Assembly (NCBI GenBank): GCA_001600695.1
Contig: BCKQ01000019.1
Coordinates: 46,278-110,277 of the forward strand
Length of the DNA stretch: 64,000 bases
Reading direction: 5' to 3'
Origin: Ascoidea asiatica
Taxonomy: Eukaryota > Ascomycota > Saccharomycetes > Ascoideales > Ascoideaceae
The translations under genes and the position numbers were made by a program. Of the stretch, positions 29,595 to 39,376 are shown piece after piece (position 1 is the stretch's first letter; every line of letters starts with the position of its first letter). The notes under the pieces are model-generated. The model did not search any database. It had not been told where the DNA came from and worked only from the letters and a program-made list of their open reading frames with translations.

Positions 29595-32207
29595 TTAAAC
29601 TGTGAAATCTTTTGAAAAAAAGCTTTCTTCCTGAGATTCATCAAGATTCAAAAAGTTACCAAATGAATCAAAAGTGAAATTATCATTAAACCAAGAGCTG
29701 AAGAAATCTTCAGGAAAAACTAAATCCTCATCAATTGCGAAATTGAGACTATCAAATTCTGCTTTTCTATCAGGTTCAGAGGATTCTGGTAATTTTTGAT
29801 ACTCAGCTCCAGAAAATAAATTCTCAACTTCAGGATCAATTTTATCTATTTTTGATCTTTTTTTCTTAAAAAATTCAAAATCCTCAAGTCTAGCTAAATT
29901 TTGTGATATAAAATCAGCATCCTTTTGAGTATATGCGTTATCTTTTTGTGAATAGTTGTTTAAGTATTCTTTAAAACCAGGGGTTTCACAATTACCTAAT
30001 AAAGATTCATTTGTTTTCAATAAAAACCTCATAATACATCTCATAATACTTTGATGACCAGAAATTGGAAAGCAGAATTTTATTGGGCTTGAAGAACCAC
30101 TGAACTTTTCAGAACAAATCGAAGTAAATTTCATCAATTTTTCAATATATTGTATTTTATTATTAAATTCATCAAATTGAATACAACAGGAAAAAATTGT
30201 AATGAATGCAAAATTTAAAAAAAGCAATACTGATCTCAAGCATCCTGGAAAAATCCATGAAAATGGACCTGAAAATGCAGCTATAGATAAATCAAAAATA
30301 ACTGAACAAGAGTCTAATGTTTTAATAACATGGTTTGATTCAAATTCCTGCAAATTAATTGTTTCATTACTATTCTTTGGGATTCTTATTTGAGCTCTAT
30401 TAATAATTGATATATAGTAATAATAATTGATGGTAATAAAAAAAGTTTTGAAACCGTTTATATGATGTTTAGTTTCAAAAGTTGACATATTTTCTAAAAA
30501 GATATTAGAATCTTTAATGAAAGAATTATCCTTTAAATTATTCAATTCGGATAAAATTAAACTGATGTGCATATTTTTTTCTTCGAGTGATTTTTGAGAA
30601 GCCATTGGAGAAAGTAGATGTATATATATATTTGAACCAATTTTAGCTAATTGAATATAAATATAAGTTAAGAAGATATTTTTACATTCATTATTTATTT
30701 TTGAAATTTGGTTTAACTGATTAAAAAAAGAAGATTTGTTTTTATTGATGTAAAATTCTTTCAATTTTCGATAATGAATTAAGTTTGTAGATTTAAACTC
30801 AAATAATAAGTTTAGGATGAACTCTTGTATACTAGATTCATCATCACAAGTTATATCATAATTTGAGATAATTTTTGGTTTTTTAATTTTTAAACAGTTA
30901 TCGAAAAAATAAATTGAAAAAAATAATGACTTTGCTTTGATTTTATCAGTTGAGTTGAAAGAATTATAGGTCTCTTTTTTATTCAATCCTAGATTTAAAG
31001 ATAATCTTGATAGTGTAAGTAAAATAAGATGCGAATATCTTGAAGTTATTGAAGATTCAAAATATAATAATAATAATAATATACCATAAATCGTTTTAAA
31101 ATAAGATTGATTATTTGGATAAGTTATAATCATTTGAATCTTTTGAAAAGCAAAAATAGAATTTGATAAATGAATCCTAATTATTTCATCATAATTAATG
31201 ATACTATCATTTAAATAAATTGCTTTTAAATTTTTGATTTGCGTAAAATGCTTATGCTTATTTGATAACAATACTAAATTTATATAAGAAGCAGCAAGAA
31301 CTATAATCATATTTATTATTAAATAATCAGGAAATGAACTGAATTTTTCGAAATCAGTAATATTAATATTAATATTATTTGATTTTAAATTTTTGAAAAA
31401 AGTTGAAGAAAAATATTTTATAAAAATTGAATTAATTTCATTCATTGAATAAATTTTTGGAATAGGAATTAGAAAAAATACTGAAAGTAAAAATTTTGAT
31501 AAATTTAAGTTAATAATGGGTGTAAATTCTGATTCAAGATTAGAATAACTAATTAAATTTGTCAATGAAGACATTTTTTCTAAAGGAGATAAAACATTTG
31601 ATAAATTAACAGTTTTTGATTTGGATTTTAACCATTTAATTCCTGCTGGGGAAAAAATTGATGTTGTTGATAGATTTATTCCAAAAAAAGTTAATGGAAA
31701 CTTATTATCTACTAATTGAGTATAATTTGAATTATCTGAATTAGTTGATTCATGCTTTGAAATAAGTTCCACTTCATGTTCATTATCATTATTAGATTCC
31801 GGCTGAGATTTAATTTTTTTGGAATTGTTATTAATATTATCACTTAACTGAATTGAATCATTTTGATTTTGTTTTAATAGATTCAATATTTGATTTTTTG
31901 ACTGATTTGATAAATTATCAGACTGATTAGTCAAAGTTAATACTGCTTGAGTTAACATTTCAAGTTTATAAGATATTGAATAAAAAGATTCATTATTAAT
32001 TTGAGTCGGTTTTACATTTTGATTTAAATTTTGAGGGGCAATTGGACTTTGATCTAATTTTTTCAATTTTTTTGGAAAACTTGAATAATTACAAGCTTTT
32101 TCACTTTCTTGACAATTGTAGCATGGATTTTTACCATTGCATTTAATTTTCTTTTGTCGACAGTAATCACACGCTTTTGTTACCCTTTTTCTCTTATTTT
32201 CAGACAT
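29595..32207 (-). CDS. Zn2Cys6 fungal transcription factor
   Basis: A zinc-cluster transcription factor of 870 residues from ATG 32207; one upstream TTG codon is not used. The binuclear cluster is complete: Cys13, Cys16, Cys23, Cys29, Cys32 and Cys39, spaced C-x2-C-x6-C-x5-C-x2-C-x6-C and preceded by basic KRKR. A Gln/Asn/Ser linker follows (about 45-170), then a long helical middle-homology region (about 170-730) with FFGINLSTTSIFSPAGIKWL and PISGHQSIMR among its conserved blocks. An acidic, aromatic C-terminus (about 790-870) looks like an activation domain. A broken paralogue lies at 52982-56019. Its target is unknown; the neighbouring exporter, whose promoter has CGG triplets, is the obvious candidate. 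Baker's-yeast orthology cannot be assigned from sequence reading alone. Confidence 0.93.
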   Translation of the reverse strand: MSENKRKRVTKACDYCRQKKIKCNGKNPCYNCQESEKACNYSSFPKKLKKLDQSPIAPQNLNQNVKPTQINNESFYSISYKLEMLTQAVLTLTNQSDNLSNQSKNQILNLLKQNQNDSIQLSDNINNNSKKIKSQPESNNDNEHEVELISKHESTNSDNSNYTQLVDNKFPLTFFGINLSTTSIFSPAGIKWLKSKSKTVNLSNVLSPLEKMSSLTNLISYSNLESEFTPIINLNLSKFLLSVFFLIPIPKIYSMNEINSIFIKYFSSTFFKNLKSNNININITDFEKFSSFPDYLIINMIIVLAASYINLVLLSNKHKHFTQIKNLKAIYLNDSIINYDEIIRIHLSNSIFAFQKIQMIITYPNNQSYFKTIYGILLLLLYFESSITSRYSHLILLTLSRLSLNLGLNKKETYNSFNSTDKIKAKSLFFSIYFFDNCLKIKKPKIISNYDITCDDESSIQEFILNLLFEFKSTNLIHYRKLKEFYINKNKSSFFNQLNQISKINNECKNIFLTYIYIQLAKIGSNIYIHLLSPMASQKSLEEKNMHISLILSELNNLKDNSFIKDSNIFLENMSTFETKHHINGFKTFFITINYYYYISIINRAQIRIPKNSNETINLQEFESNHVIKTLDSCSVIFDLSIAAFSGPFSWIFPGCLRSVLLFLNFAFITIFSCCIQFDEFNNKIQYIEKLMKFTSICSEKFSGSSSPIKFCFPISGHQSIMRCIMRFLLKTNESLLGNCETPGFKEYLNNYSQKDNAYTQKDADFISQNLARLEDFEFFKKKRSKIDKIDPEVENLFSGAEYQKLPESSEPDRKAEFDSLNFAIDEDLVFPEDFFSSWFNDNFTFDSFGNFLNLDESQEESFFSKDFTV

Positions 32208-32553
32208 CAACTATATTGAATATTTGTATTATTACTTGTCTATTGTATGTTTCTCTTTAAAGTGACTTTACTTTATATATTTTGATTATTTCAAATATTT
32301 CATTTGATTCCAAATAAATAATAAACATGAGAATTAAATTTACAATTTCTACAGAATTAAAAACGACTCCACATATATGGATATTCTATTACGTAACATA
32401 TAAGGTAATTTCTTATCACATGCAAAGGCAAAGCGTAAATTCGGAGCCGAACTCAGTAGCAAACACGGTGACATGAAATCACCTTAACGAACGTGGTATG
32501 AAACGCAATATCTCCATTGATGTTTTGGAACGCGATAGCTTGCGCATGTGTTA

Positions 32554-32618
32554 AGCGCAACGCTCTTATACCGCAAAAACGGGGGTGCCCACATGGGCGT
32601 GCTAGCCAACGTTGCGTT
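32554..32618. repeat. Nested inverted repeat (9-bp outer stem, 5-bp inner hairpin)
   Basis: AGCGCAACG at 32554-32562 can pair with CGTTGCGTT at 32610-32618 (one G-T). Inside lies GCCCA-CA-TGGGC at 32587-32598. Two further inverted repeats adjoin: GGTGA/TCACC at 32467-32483 and the palindrome CAACGTTG at 32607-32614. It could be a regulatory cluster or a structured RNA. Confidence 0.55.
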
Positions 32619-33000
32619 CTTTTAGGAAACACTGAGACAGCGAATTCTTCAAGAAATATATTCAGGAGCAGAAATAAATAGTAACAACTTGATCTTTTAG
32701 CATTTTTGATGATGAAGAATAGAGTAAAAAGTTACAAGATGTTGGAGGAAATGGGAATATCACAAGAAGAAGACGAAGATGAATATATGAAGTGAGGAAT
32801 TCAAATGAGGAAAAAAATCAATGGTGTTCTGCCTGACATACATAATCATATTTTTAAAAGTTAATTCATCTAAAACTATTATTCCCCAAATCATATTTGA
32901 CGAAGAAAATGCTTTTTTTAGTCTATTGACTGAGTTCAATTGACTAGATTATATTGATTTATTCTTGCTTATTGGTTTCTATTGATTGTTAATTCAAAAA

Positions 33001-33123
33001 ATGAATTTCAATAAGTTAATCCCGAAAAATGGCAGACGTTTAAAGGTAATTGATCTTCATCTTTTTTACATTATCTCAAATTGGTATTTTATGGAAGTTT
33101 TAGTGACATTAATTTGTATTTTT
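33001..33123 (+). CDS. Possible 40-codon small ORF or uORF upstream of BTA1
   Basis: An ATG-started ORF of 40 codons, basic at its N-terminus then with a hydrophobic stretch that could be one membrane helix. It ends about 330 bases before the BTA1 ATG. It resembles no protein I recognise. It could be chance, a small membrane protein or a uORF if the BTA1 transcript begins upstream of it. Confidence 0.2.
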
Positions 33124-33450
33124 GGGTAAAAATGATGCTGATTTTTGTTGAGCTTTATTACTTTTTATGTCATTTCGATTCCTGAATTTCAATTTTAATT
33201 GATTTAATTTAAATTTTGATCATGTTTTGAAGTATTAACTGAAAGCGTTGACCATCGTTAATTGATTATATCGAATTCTATTCATTATTTGTTATTTACT
33301 ATGAGATAATGGAGAAATCGAATAGTATATATATATACATATGTCTTCATATCTTTCTTCTGCATTACGTCTACCAACTACATCCTTCATCTGTATCATT
33401 ATCATTACCATTACCATTATTATTGCTGCTGATAGTTCCTGTTAGTCAAA

Positions 33451-35865
33451 ATGAATTTGATTCAAATCTTTGATTCAAACTTAATTCAAGAATACTTATA
33501 TTCAACCAAAGCTTCAATTTTTCTATTGTATTCAATCTTTACTTTTTCTTTTTTCATTGTTTTAGATTCTTATCTTAATAATGCAATTTCTTCAATTTTA
33601 ATTTTTATTTGGGCTTGTTTTTTAAAGCCATTTTCAACAGATGCAAAATCAAATTCTAATTCAAACTCAGGTTCAAGTTCAATACAAAATAATAAACATC
33701 AATTGTATTTAGAATCTTTCTATAACACTCAAGCCGATATTTATGATACAACAAGAAAATTCTTACTCAAAGGAAGGGAATCTTGTTTAAGATTATCAAT
33801 TTCCCATTTAAATTTATCTAGCAATAGCATCCAATTTCAAAACAAAAATAATAAAAAAAATGAATTAGTCTGGATTGATATAGGTGGTGGTACAGGTTCA
33901 AATATTAATTATATGGATAATATTTTAAATATTGAAGAAAATTTTAAATCAATTTATTTAATTGATTTATCTCCATCATTATGTAAAATTGCAAAAAAAA
34001 ATTTAATTGATAATAATACCAATAAAAATTGGTCAAAAATCATTAATATTATTTGTGCTGATGCTTGTGATTTTCCAATTGATCCAAATTTAATTAAAGC
34101 TGATTTAATTACTTTTTCATATTCTTTATCAATGATTCCAACTTACTATTCTGCTATTGATAATTCAATAAAATATTTAAAGAAAGATACTGGAATAATT
34201 TCTGTTATTGATTTCGGTGTGCAGTCTTCTGCTACTTCAATTGGTAGAATCAATACTCTTGGTGGTTTTCAAAATAGATATATCCCTTGGTTACAAAGAA
34301 CTTTCTGGAAATTATGGTTTGAATGCGATAGAGTTTTTCTTGATCCTTCAATTAGAAATTATCTTGAATATAAATATGGTACTATAAAATCTTTAAATTT
34401 GAGAAATAATTTACTTGGTGCAATTCCTTATTATATTTGGATTGGTAAAAATAAAGAGATAAGTTTATTGAGCACCAATAATATCGATATTAGTACAAAT
34501 AATTCAGTTCAAGTTTTTAATAAGAGCAACCATAATAATAGTAAAAAATTCAATGGTATTCAAGAAGCAATTATCAATTCCAATAAAAATTTGCCTTTTC
34601 CATCAATTTTTTATCAAAATGAAAATATCAGGGAATATTATAATGAAACTAATCATCATTTTGATCAATTCAAAAATGAATATATTTATGCTTTTACCTG
34701 GGAAGATCCAAGAGAAGATAATAAAATTTTAAATATAAATTCAAATGATACTTTATTAGCTATAACTTCTGCAGGTGATAACTTATTGTCTTATGCTTCT
34801 TTAAATACTCCTCCAAAAGAAATTCATGGGGTTGATTTAAATCCTGCACAAAATCATTTATGTGAATTGAAAATTGTTTCATTGAAATATTTATCTTATG
34901 ATGAAGTTTGGAGAATGTTCGGAGAAGGTAAAATTGAGAATTTCAAAGAAATCTTAATTGATAAATTATCTTATCATTTATCTTCTTCTTGTTTTCAATA
35001 TTGGTATTATAATGGTGAAAAAATCTTTAATATTAATGGTAACGGTTTATATTATGATAGTGGCTGTACAAGATGGGCTTTAAAATTTGCTAAATATCTT
35101 TTCAAACTTTTCAGAATTGAAAATGAAATTTCAAAATTATGTTCTGCAAAATCAATGACTGAACAAAAAAAAATCTGGGAAAATATCAAACCAGTTTTAT
35201 TTAACCCAGTTGTTTCAAATATTTTCATTAATAATAGTTTATTTCTTTGGAAAGCTTTAGGTGTTCCCGTGAATCAAGCAAATTTAATCAAAGAATCAAT
35301 GTTTGATTATGTTTATAATACAATTGATCCACTTATTGATAGATCATTGATTTCAACAGATAACTATTTTTATTATTTAACATTGATGGGAAGATATGAA
35401 TTGAATAACTGTCCAGATTATTTAGTTGCTAAAAATCAGTCAAGATTCAAACAAAATGATTTAAATTTCAAAACAAATCCTTTAAATAATATTCATTTAC
35501 ATACTGATACTTTAGAAGTAGTTTTCTCAAGATTACCAAAGGAGTCATTAACAATTGTTATAATTATGGATCATATGGATTGGTTTAGTCCAGAGTTAAA
35601 ACAGGCTAGTGATGAAGTTGATAATATTTACAAAGTTTTAAAAGCAGGAGGAAAGGTTTTATTAAGATCAGCTTCTACTGAGCCATGGTACATTAAAGAA
35701 TTTGAAGCTAAAGGATTTAGTTGTAAAGCTGTTGGTGTTAGAAAAGCTGGTAGAAGTATTGATAGAGTCAATATGTATGCTTCCACTTGGTTATGTACTA
35801 AAATTTTAGATTATGAATCCAGAAAATCATATGAAAATAAAAGAAATAGTAAGGAAGCTTTGTGA
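33451..35865 (+). CDS. BTA1: Betaine lipid (DGTS) synthase
   Basis: A bifunctional enzyme that makes diacylglyceryl-trimethylhomoserine, a phosphorus-free lipid that can replace phosphatidylcholine under phosphate limitation. Residues about 20-57 are hydrophobic, one or two membrane segments. A SAM-dependent methyltransferase domain (BtaB-like) follows with the glycine-rich motif WIDIGGGTGS (141-150) and an IDLSP acidic strand. From about 410 the BtaA-like domain begins: FTWEDPRED (415-423), TSAGDN (439-444), GVDLNPAQ (about 460) and, near the end, DHMDWF. The order, BtaB-like then BtaA-like, is that of fungal Bta1 and the reverse of the Chlamydomonas enzyme. 804 residues, complete. S. cerevisiae lacks this gene. 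Residues about 62-80 are a Ser/Asn-rich linker. Confidence 0.95.
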   Translation: MNLIQIFDSNLIQEYLYSTKASIFLLYSIFTFSFFIVLDSYLNNAISSILIFIWACFLKPFSTDAKSNSNSNSGSSSIQNNKHQLYLESFYNTQADIYDTTRKFLLKGRESCLRLSISHLNLSSNSIQFQNKNNKKNELVWIDIGGGTGSNINYMDNILNIEENFKSIYLIDLSPSLCKIAKKNLIDNNTNKNWSKIINIICADACDFPIDPNLIKADLITFSYSLSMIPTYYSAIDNSIKYLKKDTGIISVIDFGVQSSATSIGRINTLGGFQNRYIPWLQRTFWKLWFECDRVFLDPSIRNYLEYKYGTIKSLNLRNNLLGAIPYYIWIGKNKEISLLSTNNIDISTNNSVQVFNKSNHNNSKKFNGIQEAIINSNKNLPFPSIFYQNENIREYYNETNHHFDQFKNEYIYAFTWEDPREDNKILNINSNDTLLAITSAGDNLLSYASLNTPPKEIHGVDLNPAQNHLCELKIVSLKYLSYDEVWRMFGEGKIENFKEILIDKLSYHLSSSCFQYWYYNGEKIFNINGNGLYYDSGCTRWALKFAKYLFKLFRIENEISKLCSAKSMTEQKKIWENIKPVLFNPVVSNIFINNSLFLWKALGVPVNQANLIKESMFDYVYNTIDPLIDRSLISTDNYFYYLTLMGRYELNNCPDYLVAKNQSRFKQNDLNFKTNPLNNIHLHTDTLEVVFSRLPKESLTIVIIMDHMDWFSPELKQASDEVDNIYKVLKAGGKVLLRSASTEPWYIKEFEAKGFSCKAVGVRKAGRSIDRVNMYASTWLCTKILDYESRKSYENKRNSKEAL

Positions 35866-36175
35866 AACTATTTTAGTTTAGATATTTATTTTTTTTTTTT
35901 AAGTTTTGTTTATTATTATTTAATTTTTGTTATATTTATGCGTTATTATGTTCTCTTTTAAAATTTTTATCACTTTTATGCTAACTTAACTTATATTCTT
36001 GAAGATCAATTTACATAATTCTTTTTTATAAAAAATCTGAATTAATGCTATAGACTATTTGAATTGAAAAAAATTTCAGAAAAATAAGTTGTTGTGTGTA
36101 TAAATGTGAGTAAGCTATTATGATTTCTAACACTCTATATTATAGTTATGAAAAATGTAGTGTATTTTGTTATTT
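35866..36175. other. Convergent 3' region of BTA1 and the nucleoside hydrolase
   Basis: 310 bases of AT-rich sequence with homopolymers; nothing beyond the 3' ends of the two genes is seen. Confidence 0.6.
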
Positions 36176-37306
36176 TTAAACAGGACTTCCATTCAAGGAT
36201 ATATTTGAAACATCAACAATATCATAAAACATTTTCCAAAAACCTTGAGAATTAATGAATTCTCCAACAAAAATACCATTTTTATTATCAGATTCTTTTA
36301 AAACTTCAATCATTCCTTTTTTTTCACCCTCAGGTATTACATTAATAAATTTTCTTTCGAAAGTTATATTTAAATTATAATTATAATATAAATAAGGATC
36401 CTTTATTGATATATTATCGAGATGTAAAAAGGATAATAGTAAAGATATAGTAAGAGGATCATGAATTGCAGGACCATTCATAAAATTATGAATTTTAATG
36501 CAAGATTTTCTATAAAAAGAAAGAGAGTCATAGATTACTTTTGAAAGACTAGAGTTTTTTAAATCAATGGTATTTAAAACTTCATCATTTGCAATAATTT
36601 GATGAGTCAAATTCAATGGAGATAATAAAATTTTATTCTGAATATCCTTAAAGTTAAATAATATATTTGCAGCTAAAGAGTCTGACCAAAAATTAAATTC
36701 GGAGAATTTAGTCACATTACCAAAGTTAAAAGAACCACCCATAATTGAAATTAATTTGACTTTTGAGATCAAATAAGGATAATGTTGAAATAGTAAAGAT
36801 ATGTTTGTACATGGACCTGTAATTATGATAATAATTTCATTTTCATTCTCTTCAATTGTTTTCTTCAAAATATCTAATAAACTTTTAATATTTTCTTTTT
36901 CATTTTCATTACCATTACAATTTTGTAAATTTTGAAATAAATCTGTGTTTTCAAGTAAAATTTTCTTTCTTAATTGATTTATACAATCTGAACCTTCCAA
37001 GCCTGTAGAACCATGAATTTGTTCACCTTTTTTTATCGAAATAGAATTATCCACTGAAGTATTACTAGATTTTGAAAAAGGTTTTGAACAGCCTGGAAAT
37101 ACTCTTATTTCGTCTCTATTTAAAAGTTTTAGAATCGTTAAAGCATTTAAAGTTGTTGAATATAAAGAAGAATTTCCATTAACAGTTGACAACCCCAATA
37201 AATTAAAAGAAGGATGAAAAGTTGCCATTATAATAGCCAAAAAATCATCAATACCTGGATCACAATCAATCCATATTGGAATTTTTTTATCTATATTTGT
37301 AACCAT
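36176..37306 (-). CDS. URH1: Inosine-uridine-type nucleoside hydrolase
   Basis: Hydrolyses ribonucleosides (uridine, cytidine, nicotinamide riboside in S. cerevisiae Urh1) to base plus ribose in salvage. The Ca2+-binding N-terminal motif DCDPGIDD (14-21) is intact, as is the catalytic-region NGPAIHDP (277-284, His282). Other conserved strands include TVNGNSS and ITGPCTN. I start at ATG 37306, giving 376 residues; the ORF extends 18 codons further upstream but only to a TTG. It is a little longer than Urh1 (340), partly through an insert at about 118-160 rich in Asn and Glu. It could be called simply an IUNH family member; the URH1 name is by homology. Confidence 0.88.
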   Translation of the reverse strand: MVTNIDKKIPIWIDCDPGIDDFLAIIMATFHPSFNLLGLSTVNGNSSLYSTTLNALTILKLLNRDEIRVFPGCSKPFSKSSNTSVDNSISIKKGEQIHGSTGLEGSDCINQLRKKILLENTDLFQNLQNCNGNENEKENIKSLLDILKKTIEENENEIIIIITGPCTNISLLFQHYPYLISKVKLISIMGGSFNFGNVTKFSEFNFWSDSLAANILFNFKDIQNKILLSPLNLTHQIIANDEVLNTIDLKNSSLSKVIYDSLSFYRKSCIKIHNFMNGPAIHDPLTISLLLSFLHLDNISIKDPYLYYNYNLNITFERKFINVIPEGEKKGMIEVLKESDNKNGIFVGEFINSQGFWKMFYDIVDVSNISLNGSPV

Positions 37307-37960
37307 TTCTTGTCTAATATTTTTGATGAAATTAATTGACAATGTGTATGAAAAATACAAGTAAATTATATAAGAAAAAAAAAGAAAGAAAAAAAGAAAA
37401 GGATACGAGGGATCTTATTATATATAAATGAATAAGAAACTAGATATTGAAAATAATTGATATTTTATTCTCCAAGTCAGTTCTTTTGAAGTCAGAGAAT
37501 AAATAAAAACATTTTGGATTCAAGATTATCCGAAATAACCAGTGAAAAGAAACACCACCAGGATAATAAAGTGAGAAAGGTAATAACATTGGCGAAATAT
37601 ACGTCAAAAGTGTCAAACGTTTTATACATTTCTATATTTATCCTAAACTATCTATATCATTATGCTTATTCACACTTTCAATACTATCTAGTTACTACTT
37701 CATTTACATTCATATATTCATTCATCAGCCATTCAATTTACTTGTAATTCATTCATCATTCCTTCATCTTTCTTTATTTATTTATTTTTGTTCAGTTGTG
37801 AATGACCAGCGAAGACAAAAATCTCCACACCGAAACATTTCCCCATTAGGGCATTTGTGCGGACTTAAGATGACTATCATTTATTTCGAAATATTTTCAT
37901 TTATTTTAACTAACTAAAAGATAGAAAGATTAAAAGAATAAAAATTATAGAAAACAAAAC
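37307..37960. other. Intergenic region upstream of the nucleoside hydrolase
   Basis: This lies between the nucleoside hydrolase start and the GH5 stop. It contains TATATAAATGA at about 37421-37431, polyA/polyG-A tracts at 37375-37400 and a small GC-richer patch near 37800-37860. A 77-codon plus-strand ORF starts with TTG and is not supported. Confidence 0.55.
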
Positions 37961-39376
37961 TCAGTTGCCAGTGGAGCTGAAGAAGTTATGGAAATAATCA
38001 TCGACAATTTCTCTTCTTTGAAGATTCTCAAACTTAAATGATCCTGCCATCTCATCCAATTCCTCATAACTCATGTCTTTGAAATAACTAGCGAATTCAT
38101 AAGTGAGATACTGACTTAAAACCATTTCTCTAATAACTCTGTCAATGTAAATATTAATTCCAAAGCCAGAAGGATAAACAGAATCGTGAAATTCCTTAGG
38201 AATAACTTCCCTGAAATGTTTTTTAACATCATCATAAATACCTTCAACTTCTGGTGATCCATTTTTATGCCATCTATCTAAACCAAGACTTTTCTTTTTC
38301 AAAAGCCAATTCTCAAAAGTTTTATAATATTTACTATCTCTTTTTATGAAAGTCAATGCTTCACAATCGACATCCTTAAATAACCAAAAAGACCAACTAA
38401 TCTTTTCTTTTTCATAAATTTCAACTTGATCTTTGAAAATTTTAAAAGAAATATCATCATCTTTTTTTTCATTTTCAATTAATTCCATTGAATGAACAGG
38501 TCCAAATTCACCATTCCAAATTGGAATTTGTAAATCTTTAATATATTTAGCTTTTTCATAATATGAATCTAGTAGTTTTTTTTTCTGTTTTTCATTTCCT
38601 TTATATACCTCTTTTTCAAAACCTACGGCATAATCATGAATTGAATAAACTGAATTTTTAAATGGAATTTTAGGAAAGTTCGAAAAATCCATTGAATATG
38701 TATTTGCATCTAAAAATAAAATATGATTGGAATCAATTTCTCTAATTTTTTCCTCTATTTTTTCATAAAATTCAATTAATCTATAACCTTTTGAATCTGC
38801 AGGTTCATTTAATGGATTATATCCTGCAATCCATTTATTATCTTTAAAATGTTTTGAAATTTCAATTAATAAATTTATCATACTTTCTTGAAATATATCA
38901 AATTTCCAAAATAGACTTTTATGTATACCAGAATCTGAATGCCAATCTTGATTTTGTCCACCAGGTACAGAATGTAAATCAAGTATAACATAAATCTCAT
39001 TTTTTGAACAAATATCAACAACTCTATCCAATAATTTAAAACCATTTGGATTGATTTTGAATAAATCATTATCATCAATAAAATGTCTATAATTAAATGG
39101 TAATCTTAAACAATTTAAATTCAAAGATTTGAAATATTTTGCATCTTTATCTGTCCAAAAATATTCATAAAATTTATCAAAAAAAAAATTATACTTCTCT
39201 AAACCAATTTCTTTTAGAAGTGCTTCTTTGAATTCATTCTCATGCCCAGGATATCCAGTAATAAAATTTTCCATATTCAAAAACCCACCAATTGCTAAAC
39301 CCCTTAACTGAACTACTTCTTTAGAAGAAGAGTCAATAATATTTGTTCCTTCAACTTTTAAAAATCCTTTACTCAT
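37961..39376 (-). CDS. Glycoside hydrolase family 5 (intracellular, beta-glucosidase/glucanase type)
   Basis: A clan-A (beta/alpha)8 glycosidase of family GH5. The acid/base glutamate is Glu191 in YNPLNEP and the nucleophile Glu290 in WNGEFGP. RLPFNYRHF (about 91) and DLHSVPGGQN (about 133) are further GH5 hallmarks. No signal peptide is seen at the start (MSKGFLKVEG), so a cytosolic or lipid-linked role is likelier than wall remodelling; secreted Exg1-type enzymes carry a signal peptide. I begin at ATG 39376 (471 residues); the ORF has three more codons upstream to a TTG. Fungal relatives act on sterol or sphingolipid glucosides or on beta-glucans; the substrate cannot be fixed here. Length and both catalytic residues indicate a working enzyme. 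Confidence 0.85.
   Translation of the reverse strand: MSKGFLKVEGTNIIDSSSKEVVQLRGLAIGGFLNMENFITGYPGHENEFKEALLKEIGLEKYNFFFDKFYEYFWTDKDAKYFKSLNLNCLRLPFNYRHFIDDNDLFKINPNGFKLLDRVVDICSKNEIYVILDLHSVPGGQNQDWHSDSGIHKSLFWKFDIFQESMINLLIEISKHFKDNKWIAGYNPLNEPADSKGYRLIEFYEKIEEKIREIDSNHILFLDANTYSMDFSNFPKIPFKNSVYSIHDYAVGFEKEVYKGNEKQKKKLLDSYYEKAKYIKDLQIPIWNGEFGPVHSMELIENEKKDDDISFKIFKDQVEIYEKEKISWSFWLFKDVDCEALTFIKRDSKYYKTFENWLLKKKSLGLDRWHKNGSPEVEGIYDDVKKHFREVIPKEFHDSVYPSGFGINIYIDRVIREMVLSQYLTYEFASYFKDMSYEELDEMAGSFKFENLQRREIVDDYFHNFFSSTGN

Larger units (their letters stand above)
32208..33450. other. Divergent upstream region of the zinc-cluster gene and BTA1, with structured GC-rich island
   Basis: A 1.24-kb region. 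A GC-richer island at about 32430-32620 holds several inverted repeats, including a 9-bp stem enclosing a smaller hairpin. AACGTG (a CACGTT-type Pho4 half-consensus) occurs at 32490-32495, but far from BTA1. A 40-codon ORF with an ATG lies at 33001-33123. TATATATATA sits at about 33329-33339, roughly 110 bases upstream of BTA1, followed by a pyrimidine-rich leader. Confidence 0.6.

Noticed and set aside
32708-32841. Possible C/D-box snoRNA (TGATGATGA followed by CTGA)
   Set aside because: Boxes are about 125 bases apart, no terminal stem pairs, and such short motifs are frequent by chance.
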